Below, one piece after another: positions 1 to 8,433 of a DNA stretch of 64,000 bases; within the stretch, counting starts at the first letter, position 1, and each line of letters opens with the position of its first letter. The stretch covers positions 2,914,001-2,978,000 of the forward strand of contig NZ_CP015163.1 in the NCBI RefSeq assembly GCF_003312875.1, read 5' to 3'. The notes beneath the pieces are model-generated. The model worked only from the letters and a program-made list of their open reading frames with translations. It was not told where the DNA came from and did no database searches. This DNA is from Amycolatopsis albispora (lineage in GTDB: Bacteria; Actinomycetota; Actinomycetes; Mycobacteriales; Pseudonocardiaceae). The position numbers and the translations under genes are program-made.

Positions 1-1
1 G

Positions 2-94
2 AACGTGATGAGCCTGGTCAGCGGCGAATTCTCGACCATCGCACTGCAGCGGGCCCATCTGGAGTCCTTTTTCGACCGCCTCACCCGGCCCTGA
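2..94 (+). CDS. C-terminal end of an unidentified protein (partial)
   Basis: An open frame enters from the left edge and stops at TGA 92-94, giving about 30 residues that end FFDRLTRP. The helical, Leu/Phe-rich tail would suit the C-terminus of a TetR-type regulator, but 30 residues cannot establish that. It converges on the esterase gene and overlaps its 3' end by 14 bp. If it is a regulator, it would be one candidate for the factor that binds the TCTAC-N4-GTAGA sites further on. Confidence 0.45.
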   Translation, partial: NVMSLVSGEFSTIALQRAHLESFFDRLTRP

Positions 95-1007
95 ACACCG
101 CCCGCAGGTAGGCCGCGACCTGGGCGTGTGACCGCGGCGAAGCCGGAAGATCCGTGTACAGGCCGTAAAAACCGTGGATTTGACCGGCGTACCGCGTCAG
201 CTCCACCGGCGTGCCCGTGGCGGCCAGCCGCCGCGCGAACTCCTCGCCTTCGTCCCGCAGCACGTCGTACTCCGCGGTCAGCACCAGCGCCGGCGGCAGG
301 CCGCTCAGGTCGGCGGCCCGCAACGGCAGCAGGTACGGATCGTCCAGCTGGGCCGGATCGGTGACGTACTGCTCGAAGAAGAACCGCATCGCCCCGGCGG
401 TCATGCCGAAGCCCTCGGCGAAATCGGTGTACGAGGCGAACCCGTCGTCGGGATGGGCGTAGACCGGGCAGATCAGCACCTGCGCGGCCAGCCGCGGCCC
501 GCCCCGGTCGCGCGACATCATCGAGACCACTGTGGACAGATTGCCGCCCGCGCTCTCCCCGCCGATCGCGATGCGTGCCGCGTCCACCGCGGGCCCGGCC
601 CCACCGGCGGCCAGCCATTCGACCACGCGGTAGCAGTCCTCCGGCGCCGCCGGGAACGGGTGTTCCGGCGCGAGCCGGTAGTCCACGGCGGCCACCGCGG
701 CCCCCGCCGCGTTGCACACCGCACGCGAGGCGAGCTCGTTCTCGTCGATCGAGCCGATCGTCCACCCACCCCCGTGGAGCCAGGCGAAAACCGGCACCGG
801 CGTGGCGGATTCGGGCAGGTACAACCGGACACGCACGCCGCCGGGCACCTCGTAATCGGTGACCGAAGCGACCGGCTCCACCGACTCGGGACGCCGCCAC
901 GAGGCGTCGAAGGCGGCCCGCAACTCGGCGGCGGCCGGCGGGCGCGCCGGTGCTTCGGCCGGTGTGCTGCGGGCGAGCAGTTCCCGGACCGCGGGATCGA
1001 GGGTCAC
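81..1007 (-). CDS. Alpha/beta hydrolase, HSL-family esterase
   Basis: A 308-residue carboxylesterase of the hormone-sensitive-lipase (alpha/beta hydrolase fold-3) family, probably cytosolic because no signal peptide is visible. It has the oxyanion motif HGGGW near residue 78, the nucleophile elbow GGESAGGN near residue 150, an acidic residue in TAEYDVLRDEGE and the catalytic His in QIHGFYG, so the triad looks complete. It starts with GTG 4 bp after the stop of the upstream methyltransferase gene, so the two are probably co-transcribed. The family hydrolyses short acyl or aryl esters; the substrate here is unknown. A paralogous esterase lies at 14836-15759. Confidence 0.88.
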   Translation of the reverse strand: MTLDPAVRELLARSTPAEAPARPPAAAELRAAFDASWRRPESVEPVASVTDYEVPGGVRVRLYLPESATPVPVFAWLHGGGWTIGSIDENELASRAVCNAAGAAVAAVDYRLAPEHPFPAAPEDCYRVVEWLAAGGAGPAVDAARIAIGGESAGGNLSTVVSMMSRDRGGPRLAAQVLICPVYAHPDDGFASYTDFAEGFGMTAGAMRFFFEQYVTDPAQLDDPYLLPLRAADLSGLPPALVLTAEYDVLRDEGEEFARRLAATGTPVELTRYAGQIHGFYGLYTDLPASPRSHAQVAAYLRAVFRAG

Positions 1008-1011
1008 CGGC

Positions 1012-2001
1012 TCACTCCGCTTCCGCGACCAGGACCCGTGGGCTGCCCGGCAGGGTCAGCCGCTCGGTCACCCGCCAGCCCGCGCCGGCCAGCCAGCCAC
1101 GCACCTCGGCCTCCGGGTAGACCACCGTGCCGTCGATCACCAGGTACTCCCCCGCGTGCAGCGCGTCGAGCGGGCGCGGCACCTCGTCGTCGTCGAGGAA
1201 GAAGTCGAGCAGCAGCAACCGGGCACCGGGTGCGGCGGCCGCGCGGGCGTTCCGCAGGATGTCCGCGTTCTGCGGGGCGGTGAACCGGTGGACCACGTGG
1301 TTGACCATGATCAGGTCGAACTCACCTTCCGGCTGGGCCGTCGCCGTTTCCGCGCCCACCACCGTCGCGCGGTCCGCGAGCCCGGCCTCGGCCACCGCGC
1401 TGGTGACCGGCTCGACCGAACGCGGGTCGAACACGAAGGTGGTGTGCAGTTCTTCGTTGGCGCGCATGGCTTCCGCCGCGAACGCGCTCGACAGCCCGCC
1501 GAGGTCGAGCAGCTTCCGGCAGGGCCGGTAGTCGACGGCCGCGGCGAGCATCTTCGCGTGCAGCGCGTTGTAGGTCATCACGCCGTCCAGGAAGGTGGCC
1601 CAGCGCGCCTCGTCCATGGCCAGCTCACCGGGTTCCCCGGTGTCGGCGGTATGGCCGAACTGCAGCCAGTGGCCGTAGCTGATCGAGTCGAGGAAGTGCA
1701 GGAACGGCGCCAGATCGAGACCACCACCGCCGCCGAGGTGGGCCGCGGTGTCCGCGGTCAGCGCATATCGTCCGTCCACACGCGACAGCAGGCCGAGCGA
1801 AGCCATGGCGTCACCGAGGATCCGCGTGATCTTCTCCGGTCTGCCGGTCTTCCCGGCCAGTTCGGCGGCGGTCAGCGGGCCACCGCCGAGCGCGGCGAAC
1901 AAGCCGATCCGGGTCGCCGCGAAAAGCTGCTTCGCCGCCATGTAGCCCACGGCCACGTCCACGATGCGCTCGGGACTGGTACTGCTGGTCGACCCGCTCA
2001 C
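1012..2001 (-). CDS. SAM-dependent O-methyltransferase with winged-helix dimerisation domain
   Basis: A 329-residue class I methyltransferase of the acetylserotonin/caffeate O-methyltransferase type. Residues about 20-95 form a winged-helix dimerisation domain (GLFAALGGGPLTAAELA...), followed by a Rossmann domain with motif I written LLDLGGLSS, a variant of the usual GGGxG, then FDLIMVNHVVH and LLLLDFFLDDD. The GTG start has a strong GGAGGAGGA ribosome site 6-9 nt upstream. It diverges from the ABC transporter operon across a 211-bp region with three copies of the TCTAC-N4-GTAGA palindrome. The substrate is unknown; enzymes of this group usually methylate phenolic or other small hydroxylated compounds. 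Confidence 0.85.
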   Translation of the reverse strand: MSGSTSSTSPERIVDVAVGYMAAKQLFAATRIGLFAALGGGPLTAAELAGKTGRPEKITRILGDAMASLGLLSRVDGRYALTADTAAHLGGGGGLDLAPFLHFLDSISYGHWLQFGHTADTGEPGELAMDEARWATFLDGVMTYNALHAKMLAAAVDYRPCRKLLDLGGLSSAFAAEAMRANEELHTTFVFDPRSVEPVTSAVAEAGLADRATVVGAETATAQPEGEFDLIMVNHVVHRFTAPQNADILRNARAAAAPGARLLLLDFFLDDDEVPRPLDALHAGEYLVIDGTVVYPEAEVRGWLAGAGWRVTERLTLPGSPRVLVAEAE

Positions 2002-2033
2002 GGTTGTCCTCCTCCGATGGTCACCGCCGAGAT

Positions 2034-2047
2034 TCTACACACGTAGA
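2034..2047. promoter_or_regulatory. Operator TCTAC-N4-GTAGA, copy 1
   Basis: TCTACACACGTAGA has perfect 5-bp arms and a 4-bp spacer. The right flank ACTAAA is shared with the copies at 10753 and 12754 when those are read in the right direction. A TAGACT hexamer (2044-2049) inside it could be a -10 element for rightward transcription. It lies 33 bp upstream of the methyltransferase start. Confidence 0.6.
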
Positions 2048-2108
2048 CTAAAGATGCCAGTGTCGGTTTTTCCCGCCGCGGCAAGCAAAACCGGTCGGAC
2101 ATCAACTT

Positions 2109-2122
2109 CCTACGTTTGTAGA
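2109..2122. promoter_or_regulatory. Operator TCTAC-N4-GTAGA, copy 2
   Basis: CCTACGTTTGTAGA matches 9 of the 10 arm positions. It lies just upstream of the TTGACA hexamer at 2130. Confidence 0.55.
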
Positions 2123-2129
2123 ATAACCA

Positions 2130-2159
2130 TTGACAGGGCCGATCCGGCAGTGTCAACAT
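2130..2159 (+). promoter_or_regulatory. Candidate promoter of the ABC transporter operon
   Basis: A perfect -35 hexamer TTGACA (2130-2135) is followed after 18 bp by CAACAT (2154-2159), a weak -10. Operator copy 3 covers the -10 and copy 2 flanks the -35, the arrangement expected of a repressed promoter. Confidence 0.45.
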
Positions 2160-2166
2160 GCGTAGA
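2153..2166. promoter_or_regulatory. Operator TCTAC-N4-GTAGA, copy 3
   Basis: TCAACATGCGTAGA matches 9 of 10 arm positions and overlaps the presumed -10 and transcription start of the ABC operon. Confidence 0.5.
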
Positions 2167-2212
2167 ACCACCCCCTGGCCCGCGATGGCGCGGGCCCAAG
2201 GAAGGGGACTTC

Positions 2213-3967
2213 ATGACCCTGCTCGAACTGCGGGACCTGACCGTCGGGGTGCTCACCGGCGAAACCGAACGCGAACTGGTCCGCGAGCTGTCCTTCGATC
2301 TCGACCACGGCCGGACGCTCTGCGTGGTCGGCGAGTCCGGCAGCGGCAAGACGGTGACCGCGCTGTCGATCATCCGGCTGCTGGAGTTCGTCGCACCGGT
2401 GCGCACCCGCGGTGAGATCACTGTGGACGGTGTGGACCTGACGAAGCTGTCCGCCGACGAGATGCGTGCCTATCGCGGGCCGCGGATCGGGATGATCTTC
2501 CAGGAGGCGCTGGATTCGCTCAACCCCGGCCAGCGGGTCGGCAGGCAGCTGATCGAGGCCTACCGGCGCCCCGGTTCCCTGCCGCGGCAGGCCGTGCGCA
2601 AGGGCACGCCGTTGCACCGCGAGGCGGTGGAGAAGGCACGCGGGCTGCTCACCGAGGTCGGGCTGACCGACACCGAGCGGGTGCTTTCCCTGTACCCGCA
2701 CCAGATGTCGGGCGGCATGCAGCAGCGGGTGATGATCGCGCTGGCGCTGATGGCCGATCCCAGCCTGCTCATCGCCGACGAGCCGACCACCGCGCTCGAC
2801 GTGACCACGCAGGCGGAGATCCTCACCCTGTTCGACCGGGTCCGCCGCGACCACGGCACCGCCTGCGTGTTCATCACGCACGACATGGGCGTTGCCGCGC
2901 AGGTGGCGGACCGGATCGCGGTGATGTACCGCGGGCGGCTCGTCGAACTCGGGTCCAAAGAGGACATCCTGGGCGCGCCACGGCACCCGTACACCAGGGC
3001 GCTGCTGGACTGCGTGCCGCAGCTCGGCGTGAGCAGGCGCGACGGTTTCCCGACCATCTCCGAGTCCCTGCTCGAAGCCGCGATGCACGGCGAATCGGCG
3101 ATGGCCACCGAAACCCGGCCGCTCCCCCAGCCCCGCCAGGAGACCACCGGCACCCCGCTGGTCATCGCCTCGGTGTCCAAAGTGTACGGACGCCGCGGCC
3201 GGTTCTCGCTCACCCGCCAGCCGGAGGTGCACGCGGTCAAGGAGGTCTCGCTGACCATCGCGCCGGGCGAGTTCTTCGGCCTGGTCGGTGAATCGGGCTC
3301 CGGCAAAACCACGCTCGGCAGGCTGGTCAGCGCGCTCGAACCGCCGACCGCGGGCACCATCACCTTCGGCGAGCACCGCTGCACCCCGGCCGGGCTCGAC
3401 GGGGACGAACGCGCGTTCCGCCGCCGCGCCCAGCTCATCTTCCAGGACCCGCAGAGCTCACTCGACCCGCGGCACACCGCCGCGCGCATCATCGCCGAAC
3501 CACTGCGGGAACTCACCGGCCTGCGTGGCGCCGAGCTGGACCGCCGCGTGGCCGAGCTGATCGACGAGGTCGGACTGCCCGCCGGGACCGCGGCCAAGTT
3601 GCCGTCGCAGCTGTCCGGCGGCCAGCGGCAACGCGTTTCGATCGCCCGCGCGATCGCCGCCGAACCGGATCTGATCGTGGCCGACGAACCCACCTCCGCG
3701 CTCGACGTCTCGGTGCAGGGCCAGGTGATGAACCTGCTGCTGGAGCTGCGGGCGTCCCGCTCGCTGAGCTTCCTGTTCATCACGCACAACCTGAGCCTGG
3801 TGCTCTCCGTCGCCGACCGCGTCGGCGTGATGTACCGGGGTGAGCTGATCGAGACCGGCGACCCGGACGAGATCCGGCTCGCGCCCCGGCACGAGTACAC
3901 CCGCCGCCTGCTCGCGGCGAATCCCGAACTGCCCCTGCTCCCCCAGACAGGATCGACAAGCCCATGA
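2213..3967 (+). CDS. Oligopeptide-type ABC transporter, fused double ATPase
   Basis: A 584-residue protein carrying two complete ATPases of the DppD/DppF (OppD/OppF) type in one chain. Module 1 has Walker A GESGSGKT at residues 40-47, signature MSGGMQQR and Walker B LLIADEPTTALD. Module 2, from about residue 325, has GESGSGKTT, LSGGQRQR and LIVADEPTSALD. Each module ends with the HPYTRALL/HEYTRRLL tail typical of peptide and nickel importers. The ATG at 2213 is preferred over upstream in-frame starts because GGAAGGGGA lies just ahead of it and the homologous sequence begins there. It overlaps the binding-protein gene by ATGA, so the transporter genes are translationally coupled. It powers import from the cytoplasmic face. 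Confidence 0.93.
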   Translation: MTLLELRDLTVGVLTGETERELVRELSFDLDHGRTLCVVGESGSGKTVTALSIIRLLEFVAPVRTRGEITVDGVDLTKLSADEMRAYRGPRIGMIFQEALDSLNPGQRVGRQLIEAYRRPGSLPRQAVRKGTPLHREAVEKARGLLTEVGLTDTERVLSLYPHQMSGGMQQRVMIALALMADPSLLIADEPTTALDVTTQAEILTLFDRVRRDHGTACVFITHDMGVAAQVADRIAVMYRGRLVELGSKEDILGAPRHPYTRALLDCVPQLGVSRRDGFPTISESLLEAAMHGESAMATETRPLPQPRQETTGTPLVIASVSKVYGRRGRFSLTRQPEVHAVKEVSLTIAPGEFFGLVGESGSGKTTLGRLVSALEPPTAGTITFGEHRCTPAGLDGDERAFRRRAQLIFQDPQSSLDPRHTAARIIAEPLRELTGLRGAELDRRVAELIDEVGLPAGTAAKLPSQLSGGQRQRVSIARAIAAEPDLIVADEPTSALDVSVQGQVMNLLLELRASRSLSFLFITHNLSLVLSVADRVGVMYRGELIETGDPDEIRLAPRHEYTRRLLAANPELPLLPQTGSTSP

Positions 3968-5544
3968 GACGAACCCTGACTTCGGCGGTGCTCGGCGTGG
4001 TGAGCGCGTTACTGCTCAGCTCCTGCATGGGGGCGGCGGGCGGGGGTGCCGCCGCGGACGGCCCGCCGGTGCGCGGCGGCAATCTCGACGTCGCGGTGCC
4101 CACCGATCCGCAGTCGCTGGACATGGTGGCCAACCCCGGCCAGGTGACCGCGCACATCGGCAACATGATGTACGAGAAGCTGTTCGAAGTGGACCGCACC
4201 TTCACCGCGCGGCCCATGCTGGTGCAGGACCACAGCATCAGCCCGGACCGGCTCACCTACACCTTCCGGCTGCGCCAGGGCGTGACCTTCCACGACGGCG
4301 CCCCGCTGACCGCGAACGACGTGGTGGCCAGCCTCCAGCGCTGGCAGCGGGCGCATCGCACCGGGCAGCTGGTGTCGCCGGACATCGACTCGATCACCGC
4401 ACCCGATCCGGCCACCGTGACCATCCATCTCAAGCGGCCGCGGTACCCGCTGATCGACGAGCTGGCCGGCGCGGGCACCGAGATCTACCAGGCGAAGAAC
4501 CTGGCCGGGGTGCCGCCGACCGGGTTCGGGCAGGACAAGGCCGTCGGCACCGGGCCGTACAAGCTGAAGAGCTGGGACATCGGCCGCGAGCTGGTGCTGG
4601 AACGGCATCCCGGGTACGCCTCGCGCACCGAAGAGGACTGGGGCGGGCAGGCCGGGGCCAAGCACGCCTACCTGGACACGGTGACCTACCAGGTGGTGGC
4701 CGACCAGGACGCGCTGATCAACGGGCTGCAGACCGGCCAGTGGCACCACGCCATGCCGACCAACGACCAGTACGAGACCCTGCGCGCGAACCCGGCCGTG
4801 GTGGTGCGCCACCTGCCCGGCGGCAACGAGAACGTGGTCATCCCGAACTTCAACCCCGGTTCGCGCTTCGCCGATCCGCGGGCCAGGCAGGCGCTGAACC
4901 TGCTGCTGGACAAGCCGGCCATCAACGCGGCCACCGGCGGCAGCAAGGACCTGACCGTCGAAACCGGCGCGTTCGCCTCCCCGGACAACAAGGCGTTCTA
5001 CTCCACCGCCGGTGACGAGATCTACCGGCAGCACGACCCGGAGAAGGCCCGGCAGCTGCTCGCCGAAGCCGGGATCACCGCGGGCGCCACGATTCGCATC
5101 GTCACCACGAACTCGTACCCGGAGTTCGCCAAGTGGGCGGTGCTGATCCAGGACGCGCTGGCCAAGCTGGGCATCGGCACCAAGATCGACACCTTCGACT
5201 TCGCCACCATGCTGGGCACGCTGACCAAGGAACCCGGCGACTGGGACCTGACCACGCTGTTCTTCGACTCCGCGCTGACCTCGCCGGCGCAGATGCCCGC
5301 GCTCACCCTGGGCACCTTGAACGGCTCGTCCTCGCCGGAACTGGACGCGCTGATGGCCGAGTACAACGCCTCGGCCACCCCCGAGCAGGCACGGGCGGTG
5401 GTGGACAAGTTCCAGGCGTTCACCTGGCGGCAGCTGTCGGTGATCACGCTGAGCCAGTCGAAGCTGTACGCGGCCTGCTCGCCGAAGCTGAAGGGGTACG
5501 GGGACTTCTACCGCGTGTTCTGGAACAGCTGGCTGGCGTCATGA
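3964..5544 (+). CDS. ABC transporter substrate-binding lipoprotein (SBP family 5)
   Basis: A 526-residue extracytoplasmic solute-binding protein of family 5 (oligopeptide, dipeptide or nickel class). The N-terminus is a lipoprotein signal with lipobox LLSSC, lipidation Cys 21. Family hallmarks are visible, such as VTFHDGAPLTANDVVASLQR, GTGPYKLKSW and the late segment DPEKARQLLAEAG. Length is normal for the family. It is coupled by ATGA overlaps to the ATPase upstream and the permease downstream. The ligand cannot be read from sequence. Family 5 proteins also bind non-peptide compounds, and the enzymes around it (O-methyltransferase, hydrolase) suggest a small organic substrate. Confidence 0.92.
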   Translation: MRRTLTSAVLGVVSALLLSSCMGAAGGGAAADGPPVRGGNLDVAVPTDPQSLDMVANPGQVTAHIGNMMYEKLFEVDRTFTARPMLVQDHSISPDRLTYTFRLRQGVTFHDGAPLTANDVVASLQRWQRAHRTGQLVSPDIDSITAPDPATVTIHLKRPRYPLIDELAGAGTEIYQAKNLAGVPPTGFGQDKAVGTGPYKLKSWDIGRELVLERHPGYASRTEEDWGGQAGAKHAYLDTVTYQVVADQDALINGLQTGQWHHAMPTNDQYETLRANPAVVVRHLPGGNENVVIPNFNPGSRFADPRARQALNLLLDKPAINAATGGSKDLTVETGAFASPDNKAFYSTAGDEIYRQHDPEKARQLLAEAGITAGATIRIVTTNSYPEFAKWAVLIQDALAKLGIGTKIDTFDFATMLGTLTKEPGDWDLTTLFFDSALTSPAQMPALTLGTLNGSSSPELDALMAEYNASATPEQARAVVDKFQAFTWRQLSVITLSQSKLYAACSPKLKGYGDFYRVFWNSWLAS

Positions 5545-6485
5545 CCGGGTTGCTGCTGCGCAGGCTGCGCGACCTGCTGATCATCCTGGTGATCGTCGGC
5601 ACGATGATGTTCTTCGTCATCCGGCTGATTCCCGGCGACCCGGCGCAGGCCATCCTCGGTCCGACCGCACGACCGTCCGATGTGGACGCCCTGCGGGAGA
5701 GCATGGGCCTGGCCGGTTCGCTGTGGGAGCAGTACCTGAGCTGGGGCGGCAACGTGCTGCAAGGCGACTTCGGCACGTCGATCACCTACCACGCGCCGGT
5801 GCTGGGGGTGGTCGCCGAGCACATCGTGCCGACGCTGACGCTGGCCGTGCTGTCCACTGTGGTCAGCTTCTTCCTGTCGGTGGCGATCACGTCGTGGCAG
5901 GCGGTGTCGCCGCGCAACCCGGTGGCCCGCACGCTGGACCGGCTGTCCTCGCTCGGCATGGCGGTGCCGGACTTCTGGCTCTCGCTGGTGCTGGTGCTGG
6001 TGTTCTCGGTGACGCTGCGCTGGTTCCCGTCCAGTGGTTACGAGAACCTGTTCACCGATCCGGTCGCCGCGGTGCCCGCGCTGGTGCTGCCGCTGACCGT
6101 GCTGGTGATCGGGCAGACCGCGTTGTTCGTGCTGACGCTGCGGGAAAGCCTGCTCGGTGAGCTGCCGCTGGCCTATCTCCGCACGGCACGCGTGAAGGGG
6201 CTGTCCGAGCGGCAGGTGATGCTCAAGCACGTGCTGCCGAACGCGCTGATGCCGCTGGTCACCCAGCTGGGCAGCAACTTCGCCATGCTGGTCGGCGGCA
6301 TCGTGATCATCGAGTCCATCTTCGTGGTGCCGGGGCTGGGTCACCTGCTGATGGGCGCGGTGTCCACTCGGGACTTCCCGCTGATCCAGGGCGTGACGTT
6401 GTTCGTCGCGGTGTTGTTCGTGGTGGTCAACCTGCTGGTGGACCTGTCGTACGCACTGCTCGACCCGAAGGTGCGGGTGGCATGA
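5541..6485 (+). CDS. ABC transporter permease, DppB type
   Basis: A 314-residue inner-membrane permease of the DppB/OppB class. It starts with a membrane anchor (LLIILVIVGTMMFFVIRLIPGDPA, in two parts) that includes the diagnostic IPGDPA, then the periplasmic loop with LGGDFGxS-like QGDFGTSI, and later the coupling EAA loop AYLRTARVKGLSERQVMLKH. The ATG at 5541 overlaps the stop of the binding-protein gene by ATGA and gives the normal family length; upstream in-frame codons lie inside that gene. Confidence 0.92.
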   Translation: MTGLLLRRLRDLLIILVIVGTMMFFVIRLIPGDPAQAILGPTARPSDVDALRESMGLAGSLWEQYLSWGGNVLQGDFGTSITYHAPVLGVVAEHIVPTLTLAVLSTVVSFFLSVAITSWQAVSPRNPVARTLDRLSSLGMAVPDFWLSLVLVLVFSVTLRWFPSSGYENLFTDPVAAVPALVLPLTVLVIGQTALFVLTLRESLLGELPLAYLRTARVKGLSERQVMLKHVLPNALMPLVTQLGSNFAMLVGGIVIIESIFVVPGLGHLLMGAVSTRDFPLIQGVTLFVAVLFVVVNLLVDLSYALLDPKVRVA

Positions 6486-7333
6486 GGGGCCTGTTCCGGC
6501 GCAACCGCCTGCTGGTGGTGTCCAGCGCGCTGCTGGCGCTGATCGTGCTCGCGGTGATCGTGCTGCCGTTCTTCCTGCCCAGTGTCAGTGCCACCGATCC
6601 GGTCAACCGCCTGCTGCCGCCGTCGGCCGCGCACCCGCTCGGCACCGACTCGTTCGGCCGCGACGTGCTGGCCAGGCTGGTCTCCGGCGGGCGCGCCTCG
6701 CTCGGGCTGTCCGCGTTGATCACCTTGTGCGCGGCCTGCTCCGGGCTGGTGATCGGGCTGGTCAGCGGCTTCTACCGGGCGGCGGACGCGGTGCTGATGC
6801 GCGTGATGGACGCGTGGATGTCGTTCCCGGCGATCATTCTGGCGATGGCGCTGGCCATCTCGCTGGGCGCGAGCATCTGGACCGAGCTGATCGCGCTGAC
6901 GGTGATCTTCACCCCGTTCACCGCACGGGTGATCCGCAGCCGGGTGCTCGGCATCGCCGGCCGCGCCTACATCGGAGCCGCGCGGGTGTCGGGCATGAGC
7001 CGCGCGAAGACCTTGCTGGTGCACGTGTTCCCGAACGTGCTGCCGCTGGCGCTGGTGCAGGTGGTGATCCTGGCCGCGGCGGCGATGCTGGTCGACGGCG
7101 CGATGAGCTTCCTGGGGCTCGGCATCGCTCCCCCGACGCCGACGTGGGGCAACATGATCGCCGAAGGCCGGTCGTACCTGGTGGTGGCGCCGTGGCTGGT
7201 GGTGGTGCCCGGGGTGACGATCATGCTCTGCGTGTTCCTGCTGAACCTCATCGGCACCTCGTTGCGAATAGCCGTCGACGCCCGCGCCAGGACGCTGCAC
7301 GACATGCGGCGCCTGCGCACCGTCCGACGCTGA
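6482..7333 (+). CDS. ABC transporter permease, DppC type
   Basis: A 283-residue second permease of the DppC/OppC class. Visible hallmarks are the N-terminal membrane helix, HPLGTDSFGRDVLARLVSG, the EAA loop RAYIGAARVSGMSRAKTLL and the C-terminal FLGLGIAPPTPTWG. It overlaps the DppB-type gene by ATGA and should form the heterodimeric channel with it. Confidence 0.92.
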   Translation: MRGLFRRNRLLVVSSALLALIVLAVIVLPFFLPSVSATDPVNRLLPPSAAHPLGTDSFGRDVLARLVSGGRASLGLSALITLCAACSGLVIGLVSGFYRAADAVLMRVMDAWMSFPAIILAMALAISLGASIWTELIALTVIFTPFTARVIRSRVLGIAGRAYIGAARVSGMSRAKTLLVHVFPNVLPLALVQVVILAAAAMLVDGAMSFLGLGIAPPTPTWGNMIAEGRSYLVVAPWLVVVPGVTIMLCVFLLNLIGTSLRIAVDARARTLHDMRRLRTVRR

Positions 7334-7343
7334 AAGGATCGCC

Positions 7344-8042
7344 TTGACCACAGTGCGCCGCTTCACCCCGGATGCGCCGACCGGCCCGCCCGTGCTCCTC
7401 CTGCACGGCTTCGCCTCCGACGGGCACACCGACTGGATCACCACCGGCTGGCCGGCTGTGCTGGTCGCCGCCGGCCGGGAGGTGCTGGTGCCGGACCTCC
7501 CCGGCCACGGCTCCAGCCCCGCGCCCACCGAGCCGCCCTCCGCGAAGTCGATCACCGCCGACCTCGCGGATTTGATCGGACAGTCCGAAGTGGACGTCGT
7601 CGGCTACTCGCTGGGCGCGCGGCTCGCCTGGGAACTCCCCGCGCAGGCCCCGGTACGCCGCCTGGTACTCGGCGGCCTGAGCCCGACGGAGCCGTTCACC
7701 GCCGTCGACCTCGATGCCGCCCTGGCCTTCGCGCACGGCGGTAAGCCCCCGGCCGATCCGCTGACCGGCATGATCGCCCACCTGATCACCGCCCCCGGCC
7801 GCAACCCGGTCGCCCTCGCCCGCTGCATCGAAGGCCTGCGACGGGACCCGTTCACCCCGGCCGCCGGCGCCGTCACCGTGCCCACCCTCTTCGTCGCAGG
7901 CACCGACGACCCGGTAAGCCAGGGCATCGAGCAGCTACTCCCCATGATTCCCGGGTCCACCCTGACCCCCCTCCCCGGCGACCACGGCGGCGCCCTCCGA
8001 AGCCCCGAATTCAAGGCAGCCACCCTGGACTTCCTGCGCTAG
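7344..8042 (+). CDS. Alpha/beta hydrolase, last gene of the ABC operon
   Basis: A 232-residue soluble alpha/beta hydrolase. VLLLHGFASDG is the oxyanion strand, VGYSLGARLAW carries the nucleophile Ser in GxSxG form, and PGDHGGALRS near the end holds the probable catalytic His. The TTG start is chosen because GAAAGG lies 6 nt upstream; a GTG at 7353 is too far from it. It begins 10 bp after the DppC-type gene with no terminator between, so it is likely expressed with the importer and may act on the imported compound. The ligand and reaction are unknown. Confidence 0.82.
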   Translation: MTTVRRFTPDAPTGPPVLLLHGFASDGHTDWITTGWPAVLVAAGREVLVPDLPGHGSSPAPTEPPSAKSITADLADLIGQSEVDVVGYSLGARLAWELPAQAPVRRLVLGGLSPTEPFTAVDLDAALAFAHGGKPPADPLTGMIAHLITAPGRNPVALARCIEGLRRDPFTPAAGAVTVPTLFVAGTDDPVSQGIEQLLPMIPGSTLTPLPGDHGGALRSPEFKAATLDFLR

Positions 8043-8433
8043 CTGTTGGCCGATGGGCACCGGTCCAGGCGCGCCCAGCGGTTCCGGCCCCGTGCGGTAG
8101 GCCTGGTTGGCAGGCGTCGGACCAGGTCGGCGCCGGGAACCCAGGGCGGCCGGTTGGCCGATGGGCCTCCGCACCGGGCGAGGGGCGCTAGCCGCCACCG
8201 GCTCCGGCCCCGTGCGACAGGTCGGGGCTAGTTCGGGCCCGTGCGGTAGGTCGGATTAGTTCGGGTTCGGTGCGATAGGGCTGAGTAGCAGGCGTGGTGA
8301 CCGCGCGCGTGGATCGGGGCGGCCTCGGAGCCAGTGCGGGCGGTTGGCCGTTGGGAGCGGCACCGGGCCAGGGGTTAGCCAACAGGGGTTCGGGCCAGCG
8401 GGGTTAGCCCAACACGAGTTCGGGTCCAGCGGG
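8043..8433. repeat. Degenerate tandem copies of the 3' end of the HNH gene
   Basis: This 391-bp gene-free stretch is built from diverged copies of the sequence at the 3' end of the next gene. A motif of the form GGTTCGGGCCCCGTGCGGTA followed by GGTCTGGTTGGC..GGCGT recurs near 8080-8123, 8200-8231, 8231-8259 and 8260-8302; the copy at 8452-8489 runs into the live gene. A preceding block GGCCGATGGG...CACCGGGCCAGG recurs at 8048, 8156 and 8346. Nearest the gene, a roughly 30-bp unit with TTAGCCCAACAGGGGTTCGG repeats three times (8376-8459). The stretch looks like remnants of repeated duplication or loss of this gene's tail. No coding function is claimed. Confidence 0.65.

Noticed and set aside
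2009..2217. Prophage or transposon boundary suggested by the repeated palindromes near 2034-2166
   Set aside because: The copies recur only in promoter regions, no integrase or transposase is near, and spacing fits operators.
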